A stretch of 13,564 bases of DNA, from the NCBI GenBank assembly GCA_003220905.1, contig QHTS01000126.1, positions 1 to 13,564 on the forward strand, written 5' to 3'. The position numbers and the translations under genes were made by a program. This document shows, piece by piece, positions 1 through 6,688 of this stretch (positions within the stretch are counted from its first letter, which is position 1; each line of letters starts with the position of its first letter). Below the pieces are notes generated by a model, which was given only the letters and a program-made list of their open reading frames with translations, did no database searches and was not told the DNA's origin. The DNA is from Gemmatimonadota bacterium. Its GTDB lineage: Bacteria; Gemmatimonadota; Gemmatimonadetes; Gemmatimonadales; GWC2-71-9.

Positions 1-393
1 GACGTCAGGCGGCGAGACGACGGCACCGAGCGCGAACGCTGACGCCCACGGCAGGCCAGGAATCGCGTTGTGCGCAACCCAGGCAATCACGATCGTCGCG
101 AACAGCACGTGTCCCACACCGAGGGACAGGATCGGTCGAAAGTTGGCCCGCACGTCGCGATAGGAGGCGAGCAACGAGGCCCTATAGAGAAGCGGCGGGA
201 CGAATATCAGGAACACGAGCCGCGGGTCGAACTGCACCGTGGGGAGCCCAGGGACCACGGCGACCAGGAGGCCGCCCACAACGAGCAGCGCGGGGGTGGG
301 GAGCTGGAAGCGACGCGCCATCAGCGCCAGGAGGGTGACGCCGACGAGCAGCGTGAGGACGGTTTCGAAATTGTGCATGGCGTTTGCGCCCAT
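1..393 (-). CDS. Na+/H+ antiporter, CPA1 family (partial, N-terminal 131 residues)
   Basis: Inner-membrane cation/proton exchanger, probably exporting Na+ in exchange for H+ for pH and salt homeostasis. The 131 visible residues are strongly hydrophobic and give about four membrane segments (about residues 9-26, 32-50, 57-72 and 88-108). The block FLIFVPPLLY (61-70) matches the family LPPLLF region, and GAVVSPPDV at the cut edge matches the family segment before the ion-binding aspartates. The gene runs off the window at base 1, so perhaps two-thirds is missing. I chose the ATG at 393 because GGAAGG lies 8 bases upstream of it; the in-frame ATG at 378 has no comparable site. It is divergent from the HAD gene, with only 17 bases between starts. 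The family call is firm; ion specificity cannot be told. Confidence 0.85.
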   Translation of the reverse strand, partial: MGANAMHNFETVLTLLVGVTLLALMARRFQLPTPALLVVGGLLVAVVPGLPTVQFDPRLVFLIFVPPLLYRASLLASYRDVRANFRPILSLGVGHVLFATIVIAWVAHNAIPGLPWASAFALGAVVSPPDV

Positions 394-410
394 CAAAGTT
401 ACCTTCCGGC

Positions 411-1049
411 GTGCATCTCTCCACCTTCCTCTTCGACCTCGACGGCACGCTCATCGACTCCATCGAGTTGATCCTCCGCTCGTACCGCCACACCATGCGC
501 CTGCACCGCGGGCAGGAGCCGTCGGACGACGTCTGGATGCGGGGGCTCGGCACCCCGCTGTGGGTGCAGTTCCGGCTCTTCACCGAGGACCCCGCCGAGA
601 TCGACGCCATGGTGGCCACGTACCGCGCCTACAACCTCGCCCACCACGACGAGCTGGTGCGTCCCTATGACGGCGTGGTCGAGGCGGTGCGGGCGCTGCG
701 GGACCACGGGAAGACCCTGGGCCTCGTCACGAGCAAGATGCGCAGCGGCGCCGTCCGCGGGCTCCGCGTCGCCGGGCTCGAGGACGCCTTCCACGTGATC
801 GTCGGCGCGGACGAAGTCACGCATCCCAAGCCGCACCCCGAGCCGGTGCTCACGGCGCTCGAGCGACTGGGCGCGCCGGCCACGGGCGCGGTGTTCGTAG
901 GCGACTCGCGTCACGACGTCGAGTGCGGCCGCGCCGCGGGCGTGAAGACCGCCGCCGTCCTGTGGGGACCGTTCGACCGCTCCCACCTGGAGGACCTCGA
1001 GCCGGATTACTGGCTGGAACGACCGGAAGACCTCGCCGCACTGGATTGA
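411..1049 (+). CDS. HAD-superfamily phosphatase (phosphoglycolate phosphatase / PpaX-like)
   Basis: Cytoplasmic Mg2+-dependent phosphohydrolase of 212 residues. All four HAD motifs are visible: DLDGT (9-13, nucleophile and acid/base Asp), TSK (107-109), the lysine of HPKPHP (K140) and GDSRHD (164-169, metal-binding acids). The helical stretch between the first two motifs is the C1 cap seen in phosphoglycolate phosphatase and pyrophosphatase PpaX. Length and cap fit this group, but the substrate cannot be read from sequence. Start: the frame is open from a TTG at 384, but GTG 411 puts the DLDGT motif at the usual distance from the N-terminus and avoids overlap with the divergent antiporter start at 393. 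No clear Shine-Dalgarno precedes 411, so it may be leaderless. A perfect palindrome follows 13 bases after the stop. Confidence 0.85.
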   Translation: MHLSTFLFDLDGTLIDSIELILRSYRHTMRLHRGQEPSDDVWMRGLGTPLWVQFRLFTEDPAEIDAMVATYRAYNLAHHDELVRPYDGVVEAVRALRDHGKTLGLVTSKMRSGAVRGLRVAGLEDAFHVIVGADEVTHPKPHPEPVLTALERLGAPATGAVFVGDSRHDVECGRAAGVKTAAVLWGPFDRSHLEDLEPDYWLERPEDLAALD

Positions 1050-1062
1050 TTTACGCGTTATT

Positions 1063-1090
1063 GTAGGGGCGCAGCATGCTGCGCCCCTAC
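1063..1090. repeat. 28-bp perfect palindrome (intergenic hairpin repeat)
   Basis: Bases 1063-1076 read GTAGGGGCGCAGCA and the following 14 bases are the exact reverse complement, centred on CATG. In RNA this would give a very stable hairpin of about 12 bp with a 4-base loop. It lies between the HAD stop (1049) and the aminotransferase start (1130). From memory, near-identical palindromes recur in intergenic regions of several environmental phyla, so it is probably a dispersed REP-like element. There is no T-tract after it, so any terminator role would be non-canonical. Confidence 0.8.
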
Positions 1091-1129
1091 GCCGAAACAC
1101 GACCGACCCCGACGGAAGGATTGACGCCC

Positions 1130-2254
1130 TTGCGCTTCGTCCCATTCGAGCTGGAGCGCTGGCAGAGCACCTGGGAGAACCGGGTGCGCTACAACCTGTC
1201 CGAGTCGGGCGTTCACCCGCTCTCGATCCAGGAGCTGCTCGGCCTGGCCGGCGCGTCCGCGGCGCCGCTGCTCGATGTCCGGCTCGGCTACAGTCAGTCG
1301 AACGGCACCGACCTCCTGCGCGGGCGCATTGCGGCGCTGTACGAAGGGGTCGCGCCGGAGCAGATCCTGGTCACCACCGGCAGCGCCGAGGCGAACTTCG
1401 TCGTCTGCTGGCGGCTGGTCGAGCCCGGCGATAGGGTCACCGTCATGCTGCCGAACTACCTCCAGACCTGGGGGCTCGCCCAGAACTTCGGAGCCCAAGT
1501 GCGCGGCTTCGCGCTGCGCGCCGAGGCGCAGTGGGAGCCCGCGCTCGAGGACGTGCGGAGCGCCATCGCGCCGGGCACGAAGCTGGTCGTCGTCACCAAT
1601 CCGCACAATCCGACGGGACATGTGCTGTCGAAGGAGATGCGACAGGCCATCGTGACTCGCGCGGCGGAGGTCGGCGCGTGGCTCCTCGCGGACGAGGTCT
1701 ACCAGGGAGCGGAGCGCGACGGCACGACGACGCCCTCGTTCTGGGGCAGCTACGAGCGCGTGATCGTCGTGAACGGCCTCTCCAAGGCGTACGGGCTGCC
1801 GGGCCTGCGGATCGGCTGGGTCGTCGCGCCGCCGGAGTTCTCCGGGGAGGCGTGGGCGCGGCACGACTACACCACGATCGGGCCGGCGGGCGCGAGCGAC
1901 CACCTCGCCGCTGTGGTGCTCGAGTCGCGGGTGCGGGAGAAGGTGCTCGCGCGCACCCGCGGGATCCTCCGCTCCAACTATCCCGTGATCGAGCAGTGGT
2001 TGAAGCGTTTCGGCGACACATTCAGCTGGCACCCCCCGCAGGCGGGGGCGATCTGTCTCGTGCGCTACCGTCAGGCGATCGGCGCCCTCGACCTGGTGGA
2101 GAAGATGCGGGCCGAGCACAGCGTGCTGCTCGTCCCGGGCGACCACTTCGGGTTGCCGAACCACATCCGCTTCGGCTTCGGGGAGGAGCTGCACCACTTT
2201 CGGGAAGCGCTCGCCGAGACCGAGCGGGGTCTGAAGCGCGTGTTCGCCGATTGA
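1130..2254 (+). CDS. Pyridoxal-phosphate aminotransferase, class I/II fold
   Basis: Cytoplasmic PLP enzyme of fold type I, 374 residues, transferring an amino group between an amino acid and a 2-oxo acid. Visible landmarks: NPHNPTG (157-163), DEVY (188-191, Asp contacts the PLP ring nitrogen), SKAYG with the Schiff-base lysine K219, and the substrate-carboxylate arginine in IRFGFG (R347). The N-terminus (FVPFELERWQ, then NLSESGV) matches a subgroup of small aminotransferases whose substrates are mostly unassigned. Start: the frame reaches back to an ATG at 1076, but that codon is the centre of the 28-bp palindrome. TTG 1130 has GGAAGG 10 bases upstream and places the conserved PFELERW at the extreme N-terminus. 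One base separates the stop from the next gene, so the two are surely co-transcribed and probably act on linked substrates. Confidence 0.9.
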   Translation: MRFVPFELERWQSTWENRVRYNLSESGVHPLSIQELLGLAGASAAPLLDVRLGYSQSNGTDLLRGRIAALYEGVAPEQILVTTGSAEANFVVCWRLVEPGDRVTVMLPNYLQTWGLAQNFGAQVRGFALRAEAQWEPALEDVRSAIAPGTKLVVVTNPHNPTGHVLSKEMRQAIVTRAAEVGAWLLADEVYQGAERDGTTTPSFWGSYERVIVVNGLSKAYGLPGLRIGWVVAPPEFSGEAWARHDYTTIGPAGASDHLAAVVLESRVREKVLARTRGILRSNYPVIEQWLKRFGDTFSWHPPQAGAICLVRYRQAIGALDLVEKMRAEHSVLLVPGDHFGLPNHIRFGFGEELHHFREALAETERGLKRVFAD

Positions 2255-2255
2255 G

Positions 2256-3203
2256 ATGCGGGTCGTCCCGCTCGAGGCGTTCCGGGACAAGATCCCCTTC
2301 GCCGTGGCGATCGCGGCCGTCGAGCGGGGCTTCCGCGCCCTCGGGCGGGGCGAGGCCGCCCTCCCCGACCCGATGGTGCTGGAGCTGCGCGAGCAGCAGG
2401 CCGAAGTGCACGTCAAGGGCGCGCACCTCGCGGGCGGACGGCACATCGTCCTCAAGGTGGCGACGGGCTTCTACCGCAACCGCGCGCGCGGCCTGCCCTC
2501 GGGCGACGGCATGTTCCTGCTGCTCGACGCGGACACCGGCATCCCCGCCGTGCTGCTCGAGGAGCACGGCTACCTCACCGACTTCCGCACCGCGGCGGCG
2601 GTGGCGCTGACGCTCAAGTACCTGGCACCCAAGGACACGCACGACGCCCTGCTCGTGGGCGCCGGCGCGCTGGCCGGGCTGACGGCGCGCGCCATGATCG
2701 CCCAGATGCCGCTCGCCAGGCTCACCCTGTGGAATCGCACACGCGAGCGCGCCGAGGGAGTCGCCAGGGACCTCGCGCAGGTCGTGGAGACGCGCATCGC
2801 TCCCGCGCTCGAGTCCGCCGTCCGCGACCACCGGGTGATCGTGACCGCCACGGCCAGTACGACGCCGCTCGTGATGGCTCACTGGGTGGGGCCCGGCACG
2901 CACATCACCTCGGTGGGGACCGGCAGCCCGGAGAAGATCGAGCTCGAGCCGGCGTTGCTCGGGCGGGCGGACAAGCTCGTGGCGGACCGCGTATTCCAGA
3001 CCGAGCGCTACGGCAACCTGCACCACGCCATCGCGGCCGGGGCGGTGACCCGTGACAAGGTCTACGCGGAGCTCGGCGACCTCGCCGCCGGCCGGCTCCC
3101 CGGACGAGAGAGCGCGAGTGAGATTACCGTGGCGGACCTGACCGGCGTGGGCGTGCAGGACGCCGCGATCGCGCAGGCGGTCGTCGAGGTCCTCGGGCTC
3201 TGA
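2256..3203 (+). CDS. Ornithine cyclodeaminase / mu-crystallin family NAD(P)-dependent protein
   Basis: Cytoplasmic Rossmann-fold protein of 315 residues. The family holds ornithine cyclodeaminase, alanine dehydrogenase and ketimine reductases, all handling imine or amino acid intermediates with NAD(P). Visible: substrate-region lysine K67 in LKVATGF, R111 in LTDFRTAA, the dinucleotide motif GAGALAG (135-141), and the C-terminal VADLTGVGVQDAAIA. The loop SVGTGSPEKIELE (219-231) aligns with the family GGD-PGK-E segment, but the Asp that is catalytic in ornithine cyclodeaminase appears to be Gly. True ornithine cyclodeaminase activity is therefore unlikely; a dehydrogenase or imine reductase role is a better guess. 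ATG 2256 follows the aminotransferase stop by one base (TGAGATG), which implies translational coupling. It is convergent with the phosphate transporter downstream. Confidence 0.85.
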   Translation: MRVVPLEAFRDKIPFAVAIAAVERGFRALGRGEAALPDPMVLELREQQAEVHVKGAHLAGGRHIVLKVATGFYRNRARGLPSGDGMFLLLDADTGIPAVLLEEHGYLTDFRTAAAVALTLKYLAPKDTHDALLVGAGALAGLTARAMIAQMPLARLTLWNRTRERAEGVARDLAQVVETRIAPALESAVRDHRVIVTATASTTPLVMAHWVGPGTHITSVGTGSPEKIELEPALLGRADKLVADRVFQTERYGNLHHAIAAGAVTRDKVYAELGDLAAGRLPGRESASEITVADLTGVGVQDAAIAQAVVEVLGL

Positions 3204-3254
3204 GTCATCCGTGGTCCGTCCTCCGTCGTCCGTAGGAACGAATGACGGATGACG
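3204..3254. terminator. Heptamer-repeat hairpin between convergent genes, possible bidirectional terminator
   Basis: GTCATCCGT (3204-3212) is the exact reverse complement of ACGGATGAC (3245-3253), giving a 9-bp stem round a 32-base loop. The left side continues as four heptamers of form TCCGTNN (3208-3235). The hairpin fills the whole 53-base gap between two convergent stops, where a shared terminator is expected. There is no clear T-tract, so termination is inference; the repeat structure is directly visible. Confidence 0.5.
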
Positions 3255-3256
3255 TC

Positions 3257-4291
3257 TTAGATCAGTGCACGCAAGGCGAGATACGCTACGCCCGCGATCC
3301 CCGCCGCCGCTGGGATCGTGAGCATCCACGCCCACACGATGCGTCCTGCCACACCCCACCGCACCGCCGAGAGGCGATGCGCGGCGCCCACGCCGGAAAT
3401 CGCGCCGGTGATCGTGTGGGTGGTGCTGACCGGAATGCCGAAATGCGAGGCGATGAACAGCGTGATCGCGCCGCTCGTTTCGGCGCAGAAGCCGCCGAAC
3501 GGCGTGAGCTTGGTGAGCCGCTGTCCCATCGTCTTGACGATGCGCCAGCCGCCGGACATGGTGCCAAGCCCCATGGCCGCGCCGCAGGCGACGATGACCC
3601 ACGCTGGCACTACGCCCGCGTCCGTCAGATGCAGCGCCGGCACCGGAAAGTCGGTGAGGACGCGCTGCTCGGCGACCAGCAACCCGACGATGATCCCCAT
3701 CGTCTTCTGGGCGTCGTTGGAGCCGTGGCCCAAAGAATACGCGGCGGCCGAACCTAGCTGCAGCACCCGGAAAACACGATCCACCCTGCGCGGTAAGGAG
3801 CGGCGCAGCGCCCACGACAGCGCCACCGTGAGCACCAGCGCGAGCGTCAGACCCATCACCGGCGCGATGACGATGAAGGCCAGGGTAGAGATCCATTTCC
3901 CGGGGAAAAGCAGTGCTGTGAAGCCCGCCTTCGCCACGGCGGCCCCGCCATAGCCGCCGATCAGCGCGTGGGAGGATGACGTCGGTAGCCCGAGCCACCA
4001 CGTGATCAGGTCCCATACGATCGCCCCGATGAGGCCGGCCAAGATCACGGTCGCGTCGACCACCGCGAGATCCACGAGCCCTTTCCCCATCGTCTTCGCG
4101 ACCGCCGTCCCGAACAGGAAGACGGCGATGAAATTGAACGCCGCCGCCCAGACGACCGCCGCGGACGGCGACAAGACCCGAGTCGAAACGACCGTGGCAA
4201 TGGAGTTTGCCGCGTCGTGAAAACCGTTGATGAAATCGAAGGCGAGCGCGACCAGGACGATCGCGAGGACGAACCAGACGGCGGGCGTCAT
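3257..4291 (-). CDS. pit: Low-affinity inorganic phosphate transporter, PiT family
   Basis: Inner-membrane symporter of 344 residues importing phosphate (often as the metal-phosphate complex) with H+ or Na+. The two homologous PiT halves are visible: FDFINGFHDAANSIA (18-32) with GLPTSSSHALIGG (101-113) in the first, and GHGSNDAQKTMG (188-199) with GIPVSTTHTITGAI (285-298) in the second. About ten hydrophobic segments span the protein. Start: the frame extends 31 codons upstream, but the ATG at 4291 begins directly with a membrane segment (MTPAVWFVLAIV) and overlaps the DUF47 stop by one base in TGATG, the usual coupled arrangement. The DUF47-pit order is a widely conserved phosphate operon, and the partner supports the substrate. 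Confidence 0.95.
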   Translation of the reverse strand: MTPAVWFVLAIVLVALAFDFINGFHDAANSIATVVSTRVLSPSAAVVWAAAFNFIAVFLFGTAVAKTMGKGLVDLAVVDATVILAGLIGAIVWDLITWWLGLPTSSSHALIGGYGGAAVAKAGFTALLFPGKWISTLAFIVIAPVMGLTLALVLTVALSWALRRSLPRRVDRVFRVLQLGSAAAYSLGHGSNDAQKTMGIIVGLLVAEQRVLTDFPVPALHLTDAGVVPAWVIVACGAAMGLGTMSGGWRIVKTMGQRLTKLTPFGGFCAETSGAITLFIASHFGIPVSTTHTITGAISGVGAAHRLSAVRWGVAGRIVWAWMLTIPAAAGIAGVAYLALRALI

Positions 4292-4905
4292 CAGGCGTGC
4301 TTCAACGTGATGGATTCGAGCACGTTCGCCACGTCCTCGGACTGGTCCAGGGTCATCTCGAGGTTGTCGTAGATCTCTTTCCATTTGATGATTTCGATCG
4401 CATCCCGCTCGGTCTCGAACATGCGACCGAGGGCCTCGTGGTAGATCGCGTCACCTTCTTCCTCGAGCTTTTTCGCCTCGATGCAGTACTTCATCACGTC
4501 GTCGCCCTTTTTCAGCCGGCCGACACCCTCGGCGAGCACGCCCACCATCCGCTGGATCACCTCGGTGAGCTGCTTCACGCCCTGCGGCGCTAGACCCAGA
4601 TGGAAGATCTGGGAGCGCCGTGCCGTGCCGTCGATCGCATCCATCACGTCGTCCAGATCGGACGCGAGCTCGTGGATGTCCTCGCGATCGAGCGGCGTGA
4701 TGAATGTGCGATCGAGCCGGTTCACCACCTCGTGCGTGATCTGGTCGGCTTCGTGCTCCAGTCGCTTGATCGCTTCGACCCGAGGCGTGCGGCGTTCGGG
4801 GGGCGCGTCGAACAGCTCGCGCAGCTGCTGCGCCGCTTCCTTGTTGCGCGTAGCTACCTCGACGAACAGGTCGAAGAACTCTTCTTCCCGGGGCAAGAGA
4901 CGCAC
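4291..4905 (-). CDS. DUF47 family PhoU-like protein, Pit accessory regulator
   Basis: Cytoplasmic all-helical protein of 204 residues, the usual length for DUF47 (TIGR00153). These proteins resemble half of PhoU and are thought to modulate the adjacent PiT transporter. Visible family features: FFDLFVEVATRNKEAAQQL near the N-terminus, RLEHEADQITHEV (47-59), TPLDREDIHELASDLDDVMD (about 70-89) with its acidic metal-binding pattern, KLEEEGDAIYHEAL and the C-terminal DQSEDVANVLESI. The start is GTG at 4905, with GAGG six bases upstream. It is the first gene of the operon and its stop overlaps the pit ATG. The permease on the other strand is divergent, 109 bases away. Confidence 0.93.
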   Translation of the reverse strand: MRLLPREEEFFDLFVEVATRNKEAAQQLRELFDAPPERRTPRVEAIKRLEHEADQITHEVVNRLDRTFITPLDREDIHELASDLDDVMDAIDGTARRSQIFHLGLAPQGVKQLTEVIQRMVGVLAEGVGRLKKGDDVMKYCIEAKKLEEEGDAIYHEALGRMFETERDAIEIIKWKEIYDNLEMTLDQSEDVANVLESITLKHA

Positions 4906-4945
4906 GGTCGTCCTCGCGTGATGGGGGTTATGGGGTCCGAGAACA

Positions 4946-4970
4946 TAGCGGCTCTATCCGGGAGCCACTA
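4946..4970. promoter_or_regulatory. Inverted repeat in the divergent DUF47/permease intergenic region
   Basis: TAGcGGCTC (4946-4954) pairs with GAGCCaCTA (4962-4970): nine positions with one mismatch and a 7-base spacer. It lies midway in the 109-base gap between two divergent genes, where an operator or 5' leader hairpin for either is plausible. No regulator is known for it, and I could not place a convincing sigma-70 promoter around it. Confidence 0.3.
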
Positions 4971-5014
4971 GGTTACCTCGCTTCACACCTGGACCGAAGG
5001 GACGGGACCGTCAG

Positions 5015-6454
5015 ATGGCCACGACCCAGCAGCCGCAGGCCGATTTCGTCAAAGCGATCTCCCGGCTCGACGCCACCGCCCTCGTCGTCGGGTCGATGAT
5101 CGGCTCGGGGATCTTCATCGTCGCGGCGGAGATCCTCCGCGAGGTCCATGCCCCGGGCCTGCTGCTCGTCGTCTGGGCGGTGTCCGGCATCGTCACCCTC
5201 ATGGGCGCGCTCACCTACGGCGAGCTGGCGGCGATGTTCCCCCGTGCGGGGGGACAGTACGTGTACCTGCGCGAAGGCATCTCACCGCTGTTCGGCTACC
5301 TGTACGGCTGGACCCTGTTCGTGGTCATCCAGACCGGCACCATCGCGGCCGTCGCGGTCGCGTTCGCGCGATTCACGGCCGTCTTCTGGCCCGGCCTGTC
5401 GCCCAACGTGTTCTTCGGGTTCACGATGCACTTCCCGCAACCGATCGGCGACATCGCGGTCGGCCTCTCGCCGCAGCGCATCCTCGCCGTCCTGTCCGTC
5501 GCCCTGCTCACGTGGATCAACGTCCGCGGCGTGCGCACGGCCGCCCTGATCCAGACGTCCCTCACCGCGATCAAAACCGGCGCGCTCGCGCTGCTGATCC
5601 TGCTCGGCATCACCATCGGCCGGAACGCCGAGGCGCTGGCCGCGAACTTCGGCGGCAACTTCTGGGCCACAGGCGGCACGGCGGTCGGTCTGGGAACCAT
5701 CGGCGCCGCGATGGTCGGCTCGCTGTTCTCGATGGACGCGTGGAACAACGTTGGATTCGCGGGAAGCGAGCTCAAGAACGCCCAGCGCGACCTCCCCGTC
5801 GCCATGGGGGCGGGCGTGCTGATCGTGACGGTCCTGTATGTGCTCGCGAACGTCGCCTACCTGAATGTCCTGCCGGCAGCCGCGATCGCGAGCGCGCCCC
5901 AGGACCGCGTCGGCACCGCTGCCCTCCAGGCGATGCTGGGAGAGCCCGGTCTCAAGCTCATGGCGGCGGCGATCATGATCTCGACGTTCGGGTGCAACAA
6001 CGGCCTCATCCTGTCCGGTGCACGTGTCTACTACGCGATGGCGCGGGACGACCTGTTCTTCAAGTCCGCCGGCGTGCTGCATCCAGCATATAAGACACCA
6101 GCGGTCGCCCTCGTCGTCCAGGCGGTGTGGACCAGTCTCCTCTGCCTCTCGGGCACGTACACGCAGCTGCTGAACTTCGTCATCTTCGCGGCGCTGGTCT
6201 TCTACGGACTGACCGCGGCTGGGTTGTTTGCGCTGCGCGCCAAGCGCCCCGCGGCAGACCGACCGGTCCGCGCCCCGGGTTATCCCTGGCTCCCCGCGCT
6301 GTACGTGATCGCGACCGCCGTCATCGCCGTCGACCTCCTGGTGCAGGACGCCACCCGTACCTACAGCTTTCTCGGGCTCGGGCTCGTGCTGATCGGTGTG
6401 CCGGTATACTTCGGATGGCGCGCCATGGTGCGGCGGGGTACCGCCACCGTCTAG
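5015..6454 (+). CDS. APC-superfamily amino acid permease (LAT-like)
   Basis: Inner-membrane amino acid transporter of 479 residues with about 12 hydrophobic segments. The first helix carries GSMIGSGIF (26-34), the unwound substrate-binding glycine motif of APC carriers. It is followed by LTYGELAAMFPRAGGQYVYL (66-85), the family loop 2-3 signature. FSMDAWNNVGFAGSELKN (239-256) with RDLP matches the helix 6 region of the L-type amino acid transporter (LAT) branch. The substrate is probably a neutral or cationic amino acid and cannot be refined. ATG 5015 is preceded by purine-rich GGGACGGGA. It stands alone: divergent from the phosphate operon and followed after 84 bases by a small zinc-ribbon gene. 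No strong terminator follows the stop. Confidence 0.92.
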   Translation: MATTQQPQADFVKAISRLDATALVVGSMIGSGIFIVAAEILREVHAPGLLLVVWAVSGIVTLMGALTYGELAAMFPRAGGQYVYLREGISPLFGYLYGWTLFVVIQTGTIAAVAVAFARFTAVFWPGLSPNVFFGFTMHFPQPIGDIAVGLSPQRILAVLSVALLTWINVRGVRTAALIQTSLTAIKTGALALLILLGITIGRNAEALAANFGGNFWATGGTAVGLGTIGAAMVGSLFSMDAWNNVGFAGSELKNAQRDLPVAMGAGVLIVTVLYVLANVAYLNVLPAAAIASAPQDRVGTAALQAMLGEPGLKLMAAAIMISTFGCNNGLILSGARVYYAMARDDLFFKSAGVLHPAYKTPAVALVVQAVWTSLLCLSGTYTQLLNFVIFAALVFYGLTAAGLFALRAKRPAADRPVRAPGYPWLPALYVIATAVIAVDLLVQDATRTYSFLGLGLVLIGVPVYFGWRAMVRRGTATV

Positions 6455-6538
6455 TCACCGAACCAGCCGATCTGCGCCCTTGCCGGCGCTCTGGAGCAGT
6501 GGCATATTGAGCTCCGGACCCGAACAAATACCGAATCC

Positions 6539-6688
6539 ATGGCCCTGTCGACACCCCACCCTTCCCCCGTCCCTCGCCCCCCGCGCCCCCCGTCCCGGAC
6601 CTCGTCCTGCCCCGATTGCGGCGGCGGACTTGTCCGCCAGTCGGGGTGCCTGGTGTGCGTGCAGTGCGGGTGGGCGAGATGCGGGTGA
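6539..6688 (+). CDS. Small zinc-ribbon protein (49 residues)
   Basis: The first half is a low-complexity Pro/Ser/Arg tail. The second half is CPDCGGGLVRQSGC (24-37) continuing LVCVQCGWARC (38-48). The two metal knuckles are CPDC (24-27) and CVQC (40-43), with extra cysteines at 37 and 48. This closely resembles the C-terminal zinc ribbon of adenosylcobalamin-dependent (class II) ribonucleotide reductases and related stand-alone ribbons, so Zn2+ or nucleic-acid/protein binding is likely. I see no reductase domain nearby. No Shine-Dalgarno is obvious before ATG 6539. The last codons overlap the ATG (6679) of the radical SAM gene, which suggests coupled translation. It could be an N-terminal partner of that protein or a relic ribbon. 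The ORF is directly visible; its function is unknown. Confidence 0.6.
   Translation: MALSTPHPSPVPRPPRPPSRTSSCPDCGGGLVRQSGCLVCVQCGWARCG

Noticed and set aside
1076..1129. ATG 1076 as the aminotransferase start
   Set aside because: The codon is the centre of the palindrome and the 18 residues it would add are not conserved-looking; TTG 1130 has a Shine-Dalgarno.
1058..2455. Long open frame on the minus strand, 465 codons
   Set aside because: Antisense to the aminotransferase, whose PLP motifs are clear; high GC leaves few stops in shadow frames. The product is Arg-rich and shows no family signature.
2022..4016. Minus-strand open frame of 664 codons across two genes
   Set aside because: It runs through ornithine cyclodeaminase-family and pit sequence in other frames; His/Arg-rich low-quality protein. 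Shadow.
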